A DNA stretch of 7,415 nucleotides from an uncultured Candidatus Melainabacteria bacterium (GTDB lineage Bacteria > Cyanobacteriota > Vampirovibrionia > Gastranaerophilales > Gastranaerophilaceae): positions 1 through 7,415 of the forward strand of contig CAMOQI010000035.1 of the NCBI GenBank assembly GCA_946622835.1. The letters run 5' to 3'. Under the pieces are notes generated by a model, which was not told where the DNA came from, did not search any database, and saw only the letters and a program-made list of their open reading frames with translations. A program made the translations under genes and the position numbers. This document shows positions 1 to 5,986 of the stretch, in pieces. Position 1 is the first letter of the stretch. Each line of letters begins with the position of its first letter.

Positions 1-1190
1 AGCGGCGGATTTAGTTTATCACCGAGAATTGCCGCAGCACAGAGTATTTTATGCGCTTCAGGATTAATTTTTTTTATGGTTGTTAATCTTTCATTTATCA
101 ACTCTGGGAAAGTCTTTGGCATCAGGAAAGCTTTATCAGAAATTTGACAATCAAAACAATAACTTATTGCTTGTTCAACAAATGCAAAATTTCCCTTAGT
201 TTTATCAAGGATAACTTGCTTTTCTCTTTCGGAGACATAAAGCCCCGCTTCCTGGGATATTTTTAAGTTTTCAACAGAGCTTGAATCGTTCAGATGAATA
301 TTTTCATAGGCATTTTTAGCACCGAAATCTACACAGAAAATGCTTTGTATAGGTTTATTTGCTTCATAAACAGCTATCAATTTTAAATATTTTTGATTTT
401 TGGGGTTTTTTATATAATTTGTTATAAATTCTATTGAAAAACCATCTATATAATCAAAATTATCAAGAACAACAACAAATTTGGCAGATGCACAAAAATT
501 TGAAAATATCTTGTTTAAAATATCAAACGTTCTTTTTTTGTTTAAAATTATATCTTCATAATGTCCGTCTTTTGAAGAATATAGAAAATTTACAAAATCT
601 GATACTTCGTTTTCTTCAAGGAATTTAAGTTCTTTAGTAAAAACTTTTTTAAGATCTTGGGAGATATCTTCAGAATTAGAAGCATAATTTGGCAGCTTAA
701 AAAGATTAAGCAGCATATCTTGTATTGCACCGCCCGGCGTAAGCTGGGTAAGAGAAGTACATTTTGCTATACCCCACTTAAAACCTTTGCTCAAATCATT
801 TTCTATTATACTTTTTAGCAATAAACTTTTGCCGATACCACGCCTGCCTGTAATTGAAAAGACTTTTTTTTCAGCGGAAATCAGACCTTCTGCCAAAGTT
901 TCAAACCCTTGTTTAAAAGTCATTAATTTCGGAGAATATGTAATTCCGTCTTCGGATTTATTATTTACAAAAGGGGATGCACACTTTCGGCATTTTTGCG
1001 CATCCGGAAAATTTACACTTCCGCAATTTGAGCAAACCTTAAGTAATTCATTTCCGCAATTTGTACAATTTATTGCCCCAATTGAATTAACGCTGCTGCA
1101 ATTACTACATATTACTCCGGTGCGTGTCTTGCAGTGAGGACACTTTAGTAAATTATCCGGAATATTTTTTTTACAAGCAGGACATTTCAT
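1..1190 (-). CDS. Zinc-ribbon STAND/AAA-type ATPase (partial, C-terminus off the left edge)
   Basis: The reading frame is open from an ATG at 1190 to the window edge, giving 396 codons with no stop. The N-terminus has three consecutive CxxC...CxxC zinc-ribbon units: Cys3/6/17/20, Cys28/31/42/45 and Cys53/56/67/70. A P-loop NTPase domain follows, with Walker A GRRGIGKS at 115-122 and a hydrophobic Walker B strand ending in LDNFD at about 238-246. Near the edge, a 'KILCAAAILGDKL' stretch resembles the helical segment after the NTPase core in AAA_16/MalT-like STAND ATPases. In that family, ATP-driven switching usually controls a C-terminal effector or sensor, but that part is not visible here. 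The gene starts 9 bp after the sigma-factor stop and has no good Shine-Dalgarno of its own, so translational coupling is likely. The zinc ribbons may bind protein or nucleic acid. The ATPase call is firm; the signalling role is inferred from context. Confidence 0.85.
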   Translation of the reverse strand, partial: MKCPACKKNIPDNLLKCPHCKTRTGVICSNCSSVNSIGAINCTNCGNELLKVCSNCGSVNFPDAQKCRKCASPFVNNKSEDGITYSPKLMTFKQGFETLAEGLISAEKKVFSITGRRGIGKSLLLKSIIENDLSKGFKWGIAKCTSLTQLTPGGAIQDMLLNLFKLPNYASNSEDISQDLKKVFTKELKFLEENEVSDFVNFLYSSKDGHYEDIILNKKRTFDILNKIFSNFCASAKFVVVLDNFDYIDGFSIEFITNYIKNPKNQKYLKLIAVYEANKPIQSIFCVDFGAKNAYENIHLNDSSSVENLKISQEAGLYVSEREKQVILDKTKGNFAFVEQAISYCFDCQISDKAFLMPKTFPELINERLTTIKKINPEAHKILCAAAILGDKLNPP

Positions 1191-1199
1191 AGTTTAGAC

Positions 1200-1760
1200 T
1201 TATTCGATAACAGCTCTGACTTTTTCCATTAGTTTAAAAAGTCTTTTTGAAACTTCTGATTGAGAAATTCCCATTTGGTGTGCGATTTCATTTTGGGTCA
1301 TTCCCTTATCATAGCGCATTAAATATATGGATAAATACTTTTCATCCGGTTCTTGAGCGTCTATTTTTCTGATAGTTTGAGCTACAAACGTTAAAAGATC
1401 TTTTTGTATAACCACATCTTCCGGATTTTCCGGTAATTTAACCGAAGAATAATCAACGACTAAATTTGAGTAATCAATTTGGCGCGGGTTATCCGTAACA
1501 ACTTCATTTGTTGACATGTATCCGCTTCTGGTGCGTCGCAATCTTCCTGAATCTTTTAATACATTTAAAATAGAAGTTGTTACAATACGTTTTAAGTACG
1601 CTTCTAAAGTAGCTTCTGTGTCTATTGCATCAATAATACCAACCGAGCGCTTGCATGCTTCATTAAAAAAGTCTTCAAATAAATCCTCGTTATTTGAGTA
1701 TTTTCGGTCGTTTTTTATTATTTTGCTGATTAAATCAATCTTATCTTGAGCTATATTCAC
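1200..1760 (-). CDS. Sigma-70-family (ECF-like) RNA polymerase sigma factor
   Basis: This 186-residue protein has the two-domain layout of a group 4 (ECF-like) sigma factor. Residues about 22-80 look like region 2: 'EDLFEDFFNEA' fits the usual 'DLVQETF..A' helix, and 'AYLKRIVTTSILNVLKD' fits the 'WL.RIA.N...D.LR' helix before basic residues RLRRTR. A polar linker (about 81-117) follows. Residues about 118-186 look like region 4, with a clear helix-turn-helix at 154-180 (MTQNEIAHQMGISQSEVSKR) that would read a -35 element. The start is GTG at 1760, supported by AGAGGG at 1769-1774 with 8 nt spacing. Its neighbours are the TonB-like membrane protein upstream and the zinc-ribbon ATPase downstream. 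No classical anti-sigma gene is adjacent. It could instead be a sigma-like DNA-binding regulator that lacks promoter-melting activity. Target promoters are unknown. Confidence 0.82.
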   Translation of the reverse strand: MNIAQDKIDLISKIIKNDRKYSNNEDLFEDFFNEACKRSVGIIDAIDTEATLEAYLKRIVTTSILNVLKDSGRLRRTRSGYMSTNEVVTDNPRQIDYSNLVVDYSSVKLPENPEDVVIQKDLLTFVAQTIRKIDAQEPDEKYLSIYLMRYDKGMTQNEIAHQMGISQSEVSKRLFKLMEKVRAVIE

Positions 1761-1768
1761 AATACTAT

Positions 1769-1774
1769 CCCTCT
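1769..1774 (-). promoter_or_regulatory. Shine-Dalgarno deciding the GTG start of the sigma factor
   Basis: AGAGGG on the minus strand lies 8 nt before the GTG at 1760. There is no ATG nearby in frame, so the GTG is the best start. Confidence 0.65.
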
Positions 1775-1784
1775 ATTTAAGTGT

Positions 1785-1813
1785 ATTATAACACATTTAA
1801 AAATAAATTTTAA
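1785..1813 (-). promoter_or_regulatory. Internal promoter for the sigma factor
   Basis: On the minus strand a perfect TATAAT (1785-1790) is preceded by TGT, making an extended -10 (TGnTATAAT). A 4/6 -35 match, TTAAAA (1808-1813), lies 17 bp upstream, inside the last codons of the preceding gene. The -10 is flanked by GTGT and ACAC arms, a short dyad that might be a regulator site. Transcription would begin only about 15-20 nt before the GTG start. Read-through from the upstream gene is also likely because no terminator hairpin is seen in the 36-bp gap. Confidence 0.55.
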
Positions 1814-4739
1814 GTATTGCTGTTGTACTTTCATCTTTACCTATGCTATGAGGAGCTTTCAGGCTCTTTAACGTTTGGTTAACAGTTTGTAACACAATGC
1901 TGTCAATTTGAGTTGATCCGCTTGAATTTATAACTTGCGAATTTTTAAAATCACCTTCTTTGCTAAAGGTTACACTGACTTTTACGGGACTTGAGTAGAT
2001 GTAATCGGTTGCCAAAAGTAAATCGCTTACGAGAGCAAGTTTCAAACTTTTTCCGACAGATTGGAAGTATTGTTTGAAATTGGCATCGTAAGAAACATAA
2101 TCCGGAACTTCCCAAGTCAAACGTTTTATATCAACAAATGCTGTGGCATGTCCTGATTTTCTCGCTTCTGCAACAGAAGATCCTGCGGTTGAGGCAAGGG
2201 CATTTGTATTTTTATTCATGTTTACAACATTTTTATTATCAACATTTAAAGTATTTGAATTACCCGCTCCGTTATCAACCGCCGAAGGAACACTTTCATC
2301 CGTAATTGGTTGAGGTGCTTCGTTTTTCGGAGCATTAATCATTTTTGAAACAAAAAATCCTATGACACCGACAATTAGCAATGCGATTATTGCTCCAAAA
2401 ATACCTGTCATAGAGGTTTTTGAATTGGGTACTTTTTTCCCGATTGTTCCGGGGGTATCCACAATTGTTTCTGACGGAATTTCAGAAGATGGGTTATATA
2501 ATTCACCCAACGGAGTTGCATCAAAACCTGATTCAATAGGAGTGTTTACATCAATCGGAATTTCACCGACAATTGGATTTTCACTGCTTATAAGCGTAGA
2601 ATTTTCACTTACCTGCGCAATATCAACAGTTTTTTGCACATCATCAACATCGTCAGAAACTTCAGAATTTTGCGGTTTAAAATCTTCAAAATCCACAAAG
2701 TCAGAAAGATCCGCAGACTCATAACCCACCGGTTCGTGTTCCGGAACTGCAGCTTGCAGAATTCCTTTATCAGCAAGATTTTCAAGATCTTCAACTTCGT
2801 ATGCGGAATCTTGTATTTCTTCATTTGAATGTTCTTCATCCGCATCAGACGGTATAACATCTTCATTCGAAAGTTCTTCATCCGCATCAGACGGTATAAC
2901 ATCTTCATTTGAATGTTCTTCATCCGCATCAGACGGTATAACATCTTCATTCGAAAGTTCTTCATCCGCATCAAATTGAATTATATCTTCATTTAAATTT
3001 TCAATATCATCATCTGCTGATAATTTCTCATCAATTATATCTTGCTGTTCGGATTCTTGCTCCGGAACGGTTGTTTCAGCCGCAATTTCATCAGAAATTT
3101 CCGGTTGTTCAATTTTTTCTTCATTTAGCTCCAGAGATAAATCATCTTCAATGTTCAATTCATCTGCTGCCGCTGATAAAGAAGGCATCTCCAGTAATTC
3201 TTCCGGCTCTTGAGTTTCCATTTCAAGGTTAATAGCATCAATGGAAGATGTTCCATCTTCATTTATTGAAAAATCCGTCATTGGCAAATCAACCACTTCG
3301 CTTTCAGAGATTCCGTGAACTTCCAGAAATTCATCTTCATTCGTTAAAGTCTCCGGAACTTCCAAATTATCAATATCAGATAATGAATCAACGTCCTCTT
3401 CTATTACTTCATTCTCAACAGATTCCATCTCATGCATATTCACTGTTTCGGGCTCAAAATATTGTTCTTTTTCTTCAGATGCTATTGTTTCAACTTTATC
3501 CATCTCGGATAAATCTTTGACGGCTTCAAATTCATCTTCTCCCGTAAGTTCTTGTTCAACAGAATTCTCTTCAACCGCCTCATCATCCAAAGATAATTCA
3601 GGTTCTTGAATATCAAAATCATCTGATGAATCAAGCTCAGGAACAACATCACTGTCATGTGTAATATCACCGGAAACAGAGGCTAATTTAATTGCTTCTT
3701 CCGAAACTTCTGCAGCTTGTTTTGCCGCATCCAAACCTGTTTCAACAACTTCTGCCGCGCCCGCAGCTTGTGAAGTCCCCGCAGCAAATGCCGCTCCCGC
3801 TGCCATTACAGCTGTTCCGGCAGCAGCTTTTCCAAGCGTTGATAGCACATCCCCCGCAGTTGAATCCGGTTTTGTTTCTTTATCCTCATCAATTGCGGCG
3901 ATAGTCCTATCTAAAAGATCATCTACAGACATTTCTTGCGAGGTATCACTTAAATCAAAATCTCCAAAACCTTCAAAACCTTCCTCTTCATCTGTCGCAG
4001 TCAGATTTTCTCCTGCTATCGGCACTGCATTTTGAATTAAATTAACAACTTGAGAAGATGCGCTGTAAGCTAATTTTTCAAAATTATCAAATTCCAGAAC
4101 ACTTTCTCTTAAAGAATCACTCAATAAAAGCAATTCCAGCAATTCTTTTTCTTCCAAACTCGATATATTGTTATCGTTCATTCCAAGCGCTAATTCTTTT
4201 CCTCTTAGCACATCATCTTCGGTTAAGTATCTTGGAGCTTTACCCACAAAATCTTTTACAAAATTTTTAAACGTCGAAGGAGAGATTAATTGTTTTTTTG
4301 TCACAAAATAATAATCTTTATTTGAATTATCTTCATCTATCACATCTGTTTGGAAATATCCGAGAAATTCTGCAGAGTTGTAGTTTTCGTCCATTTTAAC
4401 AACCGCATATACATCCGGTTCAATTCCTTTTTCAAAGTGACTTTTAGGAACAAAAATTAAATCCTCTTCAAATACAGCACGCACGTCTATATGAATATTC
4501 GGGAGTAAAATGTCCGCAATATCGTTGTTTTCCAACACTTTTGATATTGAATGCAAATTGTGTAAATTATCAACGTCAATACCTTCGGATTGCAAATAGT
4601 TTTTTATAACCTCAGAGCACAATGCGTTGATATAAGCCCTTGTTTTAACCCTCGTATTAACAAAGCTGCGTGACATAAATTTTGCTTCTTCAATATTTTC
4701 ATTCGTAATATATATAAGTGTTTGTTCTGTTTTTGACAT
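1797..4739 (-). CDS. DUF1822-like, acidic-linker, single-TM, TonB-like C-terminal protein
   Basis: This protein has 980 residues from the ATG at 4739. An upstream in-frame ATG at 4907 is rejected, because only 4739 has a Shine-Dalgarno and the extension is low-complexity intergenic sequence. Residues 1 to about 235 form a globular domain whose pattern (N..C.EVI.NYLQSEGID, then DIADILLP, DVRAVF, VYAVVKM, AEFLGYF) resembles cyanobacterial DUF1822. Residues about 304-330 are Ala/Gly-rich. Residues about 360-735 are a strongly acidic, probably disordered linker with a 14-residue tandem repeat at about 586-641. A membrane helix lies at about 780-797 (GAIIALLIVGVIGFFV). After an Asn-rich spacer, residues about 864-980 look like a TonB C-terminal-like domain (VKVSVTFSKEGDF, then VINSSGSTQIDSIVLQTV, ending AILKIYF). 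The likely topology is a cytoplasmic N-terminus and periplasmic C-terminus. Pairing with the downstream sigma factor suggests transmembrane signalling. DUF1822 membership is moderately sure; TonB likeness is fairly sure; function is unknown. Confidence 0.85.
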   Translation of the reverse strand: MSKTEQTLIYITNENIEEAKFMSRSFVNTRVKTRAYINALCSEVIKNYLQSEGIDVDNLHNLHSISKVLENNDIADILLPNIHIDVRAVFEEDLIFVPKSHFEKGIEPDVYAVVKMDENYNSAEFLGYFQTDVIDEDNSNKDYYFVTKKQLISPSTFKNFVKDFVGKAPRYLTEDDVLRGKELALGMNDNNISSLEEKELLELLLLSDSLRESVLEFDNFEKLAYSASSQVVNLIQNAVPIAGENLTATDEEEGFEGFGDFDLSDTSQEMSVDDLLDRTIAAIDEDKETKPDSTAGDVLSTLGKAAAGTAVMAAGAAFAAGTSQAAGAAEVVETGLDAAKQAAEVSEEAIKLASVSGDITHDSDVVPELDSSDDFDIQEPELSLDDEAVEENSVEQELTGEDEFEAVKDLSEMDKVETIASEEKEQYFEPETVNMHEMESVENEVIEEDVDSLSDIDNLEVPETLTNEDEFLEVHGISESEVVDLPMTDFSINEDGTSSIDAINLEMETQEPEELLEMPSLSAAADELNIEDDLSLELNEEKIEQPEISDEIAAETTVPEQESEQQDIIDEKLSADDDIENLNEDIIQFDADEELSNEDVIPSDADEEHSNEDVIPSDADEELSNEDVIPSDADEEHSNEEIQDSAYEVEDLENLADKGILQAAVPEHEPVGYESADLSDFVDFEDFKPQNSEVSDDVDDVQKTVDIAQVSENSTLISSENPIVGEIPIDVNTPIESGFDATPLGELYNPSSEIPSETIVDTPGTIGKKVPNSKTSMTGIFGAIIALLIVGVIGFFVSKMINAPKNEAPQPITDESVPSAVDNGAGNSNTLNVDNKNVVNMNKNTNALASTAGSSVAEARKSGHATAFVDIKRLTWEVPDYVSYDANFKQYFQSVGKSLKLALVSDLLLATDYIYSSPVKVSVTFSKEGDFKNSQVINSSGSTQIDSIVLQTVNQTLKSLKAPHSIGKDESTTAILKIYF
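2818..2985 (-). repeat. In-frame tandem repeat, 4 x 42 bp (two 84-bp double units)
   Basis: Four 42-bp units start at 2818, 2860, 2902 and 2944. They encode a 14-residue acidic unit of the type IPSDADEELSNEDV, alternating EL and EH. Units 1-2 and 3-4 form an 84-bp duplication: 2818-2889 and 2902-2973 are identical over 72 bp with no synonymous change, which implies recent expansion. Decayed units continue beyond 2985. The repeat preserves the reading frame. Confidence 0.93.
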
Positions 4740-4742
4740 AAT

Positions 4743-4754
4743 CTCTCCCCCTCT
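4743..4754 (-). promoter_or_regulatory. Purine-rich Shine-Dalgarno fixing the start of the large membrane protein at 4739
   Basis: AGAGGGGGAGAG on the minus strand ends 3 nt before the ATG at 4739, with its GGAG core about 5 nt away. This favours 4739 over the in-frame ATG at 4907, which has no ribosome-binding site and lies 168 bp upstream. Confidence 0.8.
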
Positions 4755-4769
4755 ACATATATAGATGGC

Positions 4770-4800
4770 ACATGATAAAATTTTATTCCAAAAATCATGT
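4770..4800. promoter_or_regulatory. Inverted repeat ACATGAT...ATCATGT in the divergent intergenic region
   Basis: Seven-base arms at 4770-4776 and 4794-4800 are perfect reverse complements separated by 17 bp. The loop contains the palindrome ATAAAATTTTAT (4774-4785 partly overlapping). It sits 31-61 bp upstream of the large membrane protein's start, so it could be a regulator site or a 5' UTR structure. In AT-rich DNA some of this may be chance. Confidence 0.35.
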
Positions 4801-4821
4801 AAATTTTTGTTACAAAAATTT
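4801..4821. promoter_or_regulatory. Perfect 21-bp palindrome, candidate operator
   Basis: The arms AAATTTTTGT (4801-4810) and ACAAAAATTT (4812-4821) are exact reverse complements around a central T at 4811. The core is TTGT-N-ACAA. It lies between two divergent genes, 62 bp from the left start and 85 bp from the right start. The odd-centred dyad and position fit a dimeric regulator serving one or both genes. No confident -35/-10 pair could be placed in this region on either strand. Confidence 0.55.
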
Positions 4822-4872
4822 GAGAAATAAAATTTATAAGTCAAAATTATTATGTTTGGTGTTTTATTATTA

Positions 4873-4881
4873 TTGTAACAA
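4873..4881. promoter_or_regulatory. Second TTGT-N-ACAA site
   Basis: TTGTAACAA (arms TTGT and ACAA around A4877) repeats the core of the 21-bp palindrome, with centres 66 bp apart. It lies just before the Shine-Dalgarno of the rightward gene, where bound protein would block transcription or translation initiation. Confidence 0.4.
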
Positions 4882-4891
4882 AAGTGTGTGT

Positions 4892-4898
4892 AAGGAGG
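4892..4898 (+). promoter_or_regulatory. Consensus Shine-Dalgarno (AAGGAGG)
   Basis: A full AAGGAGG stands 7 nt before the ATG at 4906, the strongest ribosome-binding site in the window. It predicts high expression of the small membrane protein and rules out the later in-frame ATG at 4924. Confidence 0.85.
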
Positions 4899-4905
4899 TT
4901 TTCTC

Positions 4906-5301
4906 ATGATTGGTCCTGTGTCTATGGCAAATGTTTCAAATGTACATTTTAAAGGTGATCAAGAACTATTAGCTCGTGAAGGTGCTTTTGCAAAAAAAGC
5001 TCCGGAAGCGCAAGCTGCAACGCCTGAAGCGGCAGAAAAGAAATCAAATACCGGCAAAAAATTCGCGATTGGTGCAGTGGTTGTTGCTGCAGCATTAGCA
5101 ACATTAGCTGTTTTAAGCAGACAAAATATTCTCAAAGTATTACCTGAAGCAAAATTAGCTGATTTGAATTGGTACAGTCCGGAAAAAATCGGACATTACC
5201 TCGCAAAAGCGGGTGATAAACTGGCTACTTGGATTTATGATCCATTGAAAGGTTTACTAAAAGGAAAAGCTGCTAAAGAAGCTGTTGACACCCAGGCTTA
5301 A
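4906..5301 (+). CDS. Small single-helix membrane protein with 'VHFKG' N-terminus
   Basis: The protein has 131 residues and no family I recognise with certainty. The N-terminus (MIGPVSMANVSNVHFKG) is a short polar/hydrophobic motif ending in FKG, of a kind I associate with many otherwise unrelated Melainabacteria proteins; that is recollection, not a search. Residues about 28-50 are Ala/Glu/Lys-rich and likely flexible. A hydrophobic helix at about 53-70 (FAIGAVVVAAALATLAVL) follows KK residues at 51-52. The C-terminal part (about 71-131) looks helical and basic, with 'WYSPEKIGHYLAKAGDKLATWIYDPLKGLLKGK'-like content in short amphipathic stretches. A signal peptide is unlikely because the hydrophobic segment is too far in. 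It is monocistronic, with a consensus ribosome-binding site and a terminator, and diverges from the large TonB-like gene. That arrangement hints at shared regulation or a surface/envelope role, which is inference only. Confidence 0.85.
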   Translation: MIGPVSMANVSNVHFKGDQELLAREGAFAKKAPEAQAATPEAAEKKSNTGKKFAIGAVVVAAALATLAVLSRQNILKVLPEAKLADLNWYSPEKIGHYLAKAGDKLATWIYDPLKGLLKGKAAKEAVDTQA

Positions 5302-5328
5302 TCAAAGAAAACATTTAATTATTATATT

Positions 5329-5366
5329 AAAACAGGGATTTCTGTATGAAGTCCCTGTTTTGTCTT
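5329..5366 (+). terminator. Rho-independent terminator after the small membrane protein
   Basis: AAAACAGGGA (5329-5338) pairs with TCCCTGTTTT (5352-5361). The stem continues inward through one G-T wobble and three more pairs to a 5-nt loop (5343-5347). T-rich sequence TTTTGTCTT follows. It ends right at the -35 of the next promoter. Confidence 0.88.
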
Positions 5367-5393
5367 GACTAAATACCAAAAATTTAGTATAAT
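5365..5393 (+). promoter_or_regulatory. Near-consensus sigma-70 promoter of the phage-like cassette
   Basis: TTGACT (5365-5370, 5/6) is separated by exactly 17 bp from TATAAT (5388-5393, 6/6). The expected transcript start is near 5400, leaving a leader of about 50 nt before the ATG at 5454. Confidence 0.85.
5368..5388. promoter_or_regulatory. Operator-like inverted repeat inside the promoter spacer
   Basis: ACTAAAT (5368-5374) and ATTTAGT (5382-5388) are perfect inverted arms 7 bp apart. They fill the space between the -35 and -10 and touch both elements. A dimeric repressor here would block RNA polymerase. A chance dyad remains possible in AT-rich sequence. Confidence 0.45.
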
Positions 5394-5440
5394 GATCCTG
5401 TTAATAAGAGCTTTTTACCCTGATTATACGGATATATGTC

Positions 5441-5448
5441 AGAAAGGA
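5441..5448 (+). promoter_or_regulatory. Shine-Dalgarno deciding the tail-fibre start
   Basis: AGAAAGGA lies 5 nt before the ATG at 5454. The in-frame ATG at 5436, six codons earlier, has no ribosome-binding site, and the Shine-Dalgarno itself would lie inside that longer frame. Confidence 0.75.
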
Positions 5449-5453
5449 TAATT

Positions 5454-5984
5454 ATGACATATGGAGTTCCGTATTCCTTTGTCCCCGGGACAAAGGCTAA
5501 AGCGGATGAAGTTAATGCAAACTTCATTGACGTTTTAGAAAAAATAGAAAATTCAAACACACGAATTACACAACTTGAAGACGGTAAAGCAGATGTTGCT
5601 GATAATGACGGCAAATGGGTTGGCACAAGCGTAACAACTCTTGGCTCAAATATCAGTTTGACTGCCGGTAATGCCAAACTCGTAGCAACTTATGATTTGT
5701 CGAATTATTTACCAAAAGACAACAACACATACATGGTTGCCAATTATTTATCTGTTTTGACAAACAGCACATCAGGCAGCTATGTGCATGTGTGGAATCA
5801 TGGCAACACGGGAATCCCCGGGCTTTCTGCTTCCGTCCAGACAAGAACAGCATCCACGATGACCACATCTGTTCGCGGATATACATTGGTTGGTGCAAAC
5901 AGAAAACTTTATTATACCGCATCAGTAACAGGCGGCGGTACAATAAATTCTATACAAGTATACGGTTACAGAAAGGTTAGGTAA
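5454..5984 (+). CDS. Phage tail-fibre-like receptor-binding protein
   Basis: The protein has 176 residues from the ATG at 5454. The N-terminus (about 3-27, YGVPYSFVPGTKAKADEVNANF) matches the common phage tail-fibre opening 'Y.F.PGT.A.A.EVNANF', which in known phages joins the fibre to the baseplate. A short helix (IDVLEKIENSNTRITQLE, about 24-41) would trimerise as a coiled coil. The rest (about 55-176) is predicted beta-rich, high in Thr, Ser, Gly, Asn and Tyr, and ends in short strands such as INSIQVYGYRKVR, typical of a receptor-binding tip. It is short for a fibre. The next gene, 2 bp downstream, looks like its assembly chaperone. No virion or lysis genes are nearby, so it is a prophage remnant, a moron-like cassette or a domesticated adhesin. 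The fibre-like call is fairly sure from the N-terminal motif; its host role is unknown. Confidence 0.75.
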   Translation: MTYGVPYSFVPGTKAKADEVNANFIDVLEKIENSNTRITQLEDGKADVADNDGKWVGTSVTTLGSNISLTAGNAKLVATYDLSNYLPKDNNTYMVANYLSVLTNSTSGSYVHVWNHGNTGIPGLSASVQTRTASTMTTSVRGYTLVGANRKLYYTASVTGGGTINSIQVYGYRKVR

Positions 5985-5986
5985 AA

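Noticed and set aside
787..1137. Plus-strand open frame of 116 codons
   Set aside because: It is antisense to the zinc-ribbon ATPase, which has clear motifs throughout; no ribosome-binding site.
1577..1585. Third TTGT-N-ACAA site
   Set aside because: It lies inside the sigma-factor coding sequence with no extended arms, and about one chance match is plausible in a window this AT-rich.
2609..2974. Met/Arg/Lys-rich minus-strand frame over the repeat region
   Set aside because: It is a frame-shifted reading of the 42-bp repeat inside the large gene, with no start signal and a repetitive nonsense composition.
2818..2985. Possible CRISPR array from regularly spaced repeats
   Set aside because: Units are directly adjacent with no unique spacers and are in frame with a coding sequence.
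4740..4907. 56-residue N-terminal extension of the large membrane protein, starting at the ATG at 4907
   Set aside because: It has no ribosome-binding site, overlaps the start of the divergent gene, and covers AT-rich palindromic intergenic DNA, while the ATG at 4739 has a strong Shine-Dalgarno.
5436..5453. Six-codon upstream start for the tail-fibre gene
   Set aside because: No ribosome-binding site precedes 5436, and the Shine-Dalgarno at 5441-5448 points to 5454, where the known fibre motif begins.
5384..5677. Minus-strand open frame of 97 codons antisense to the fibre gene
   Set aside because: It ends inside the fibre promoter, lacks a start signal and mirrors the real fibre coding sequence.
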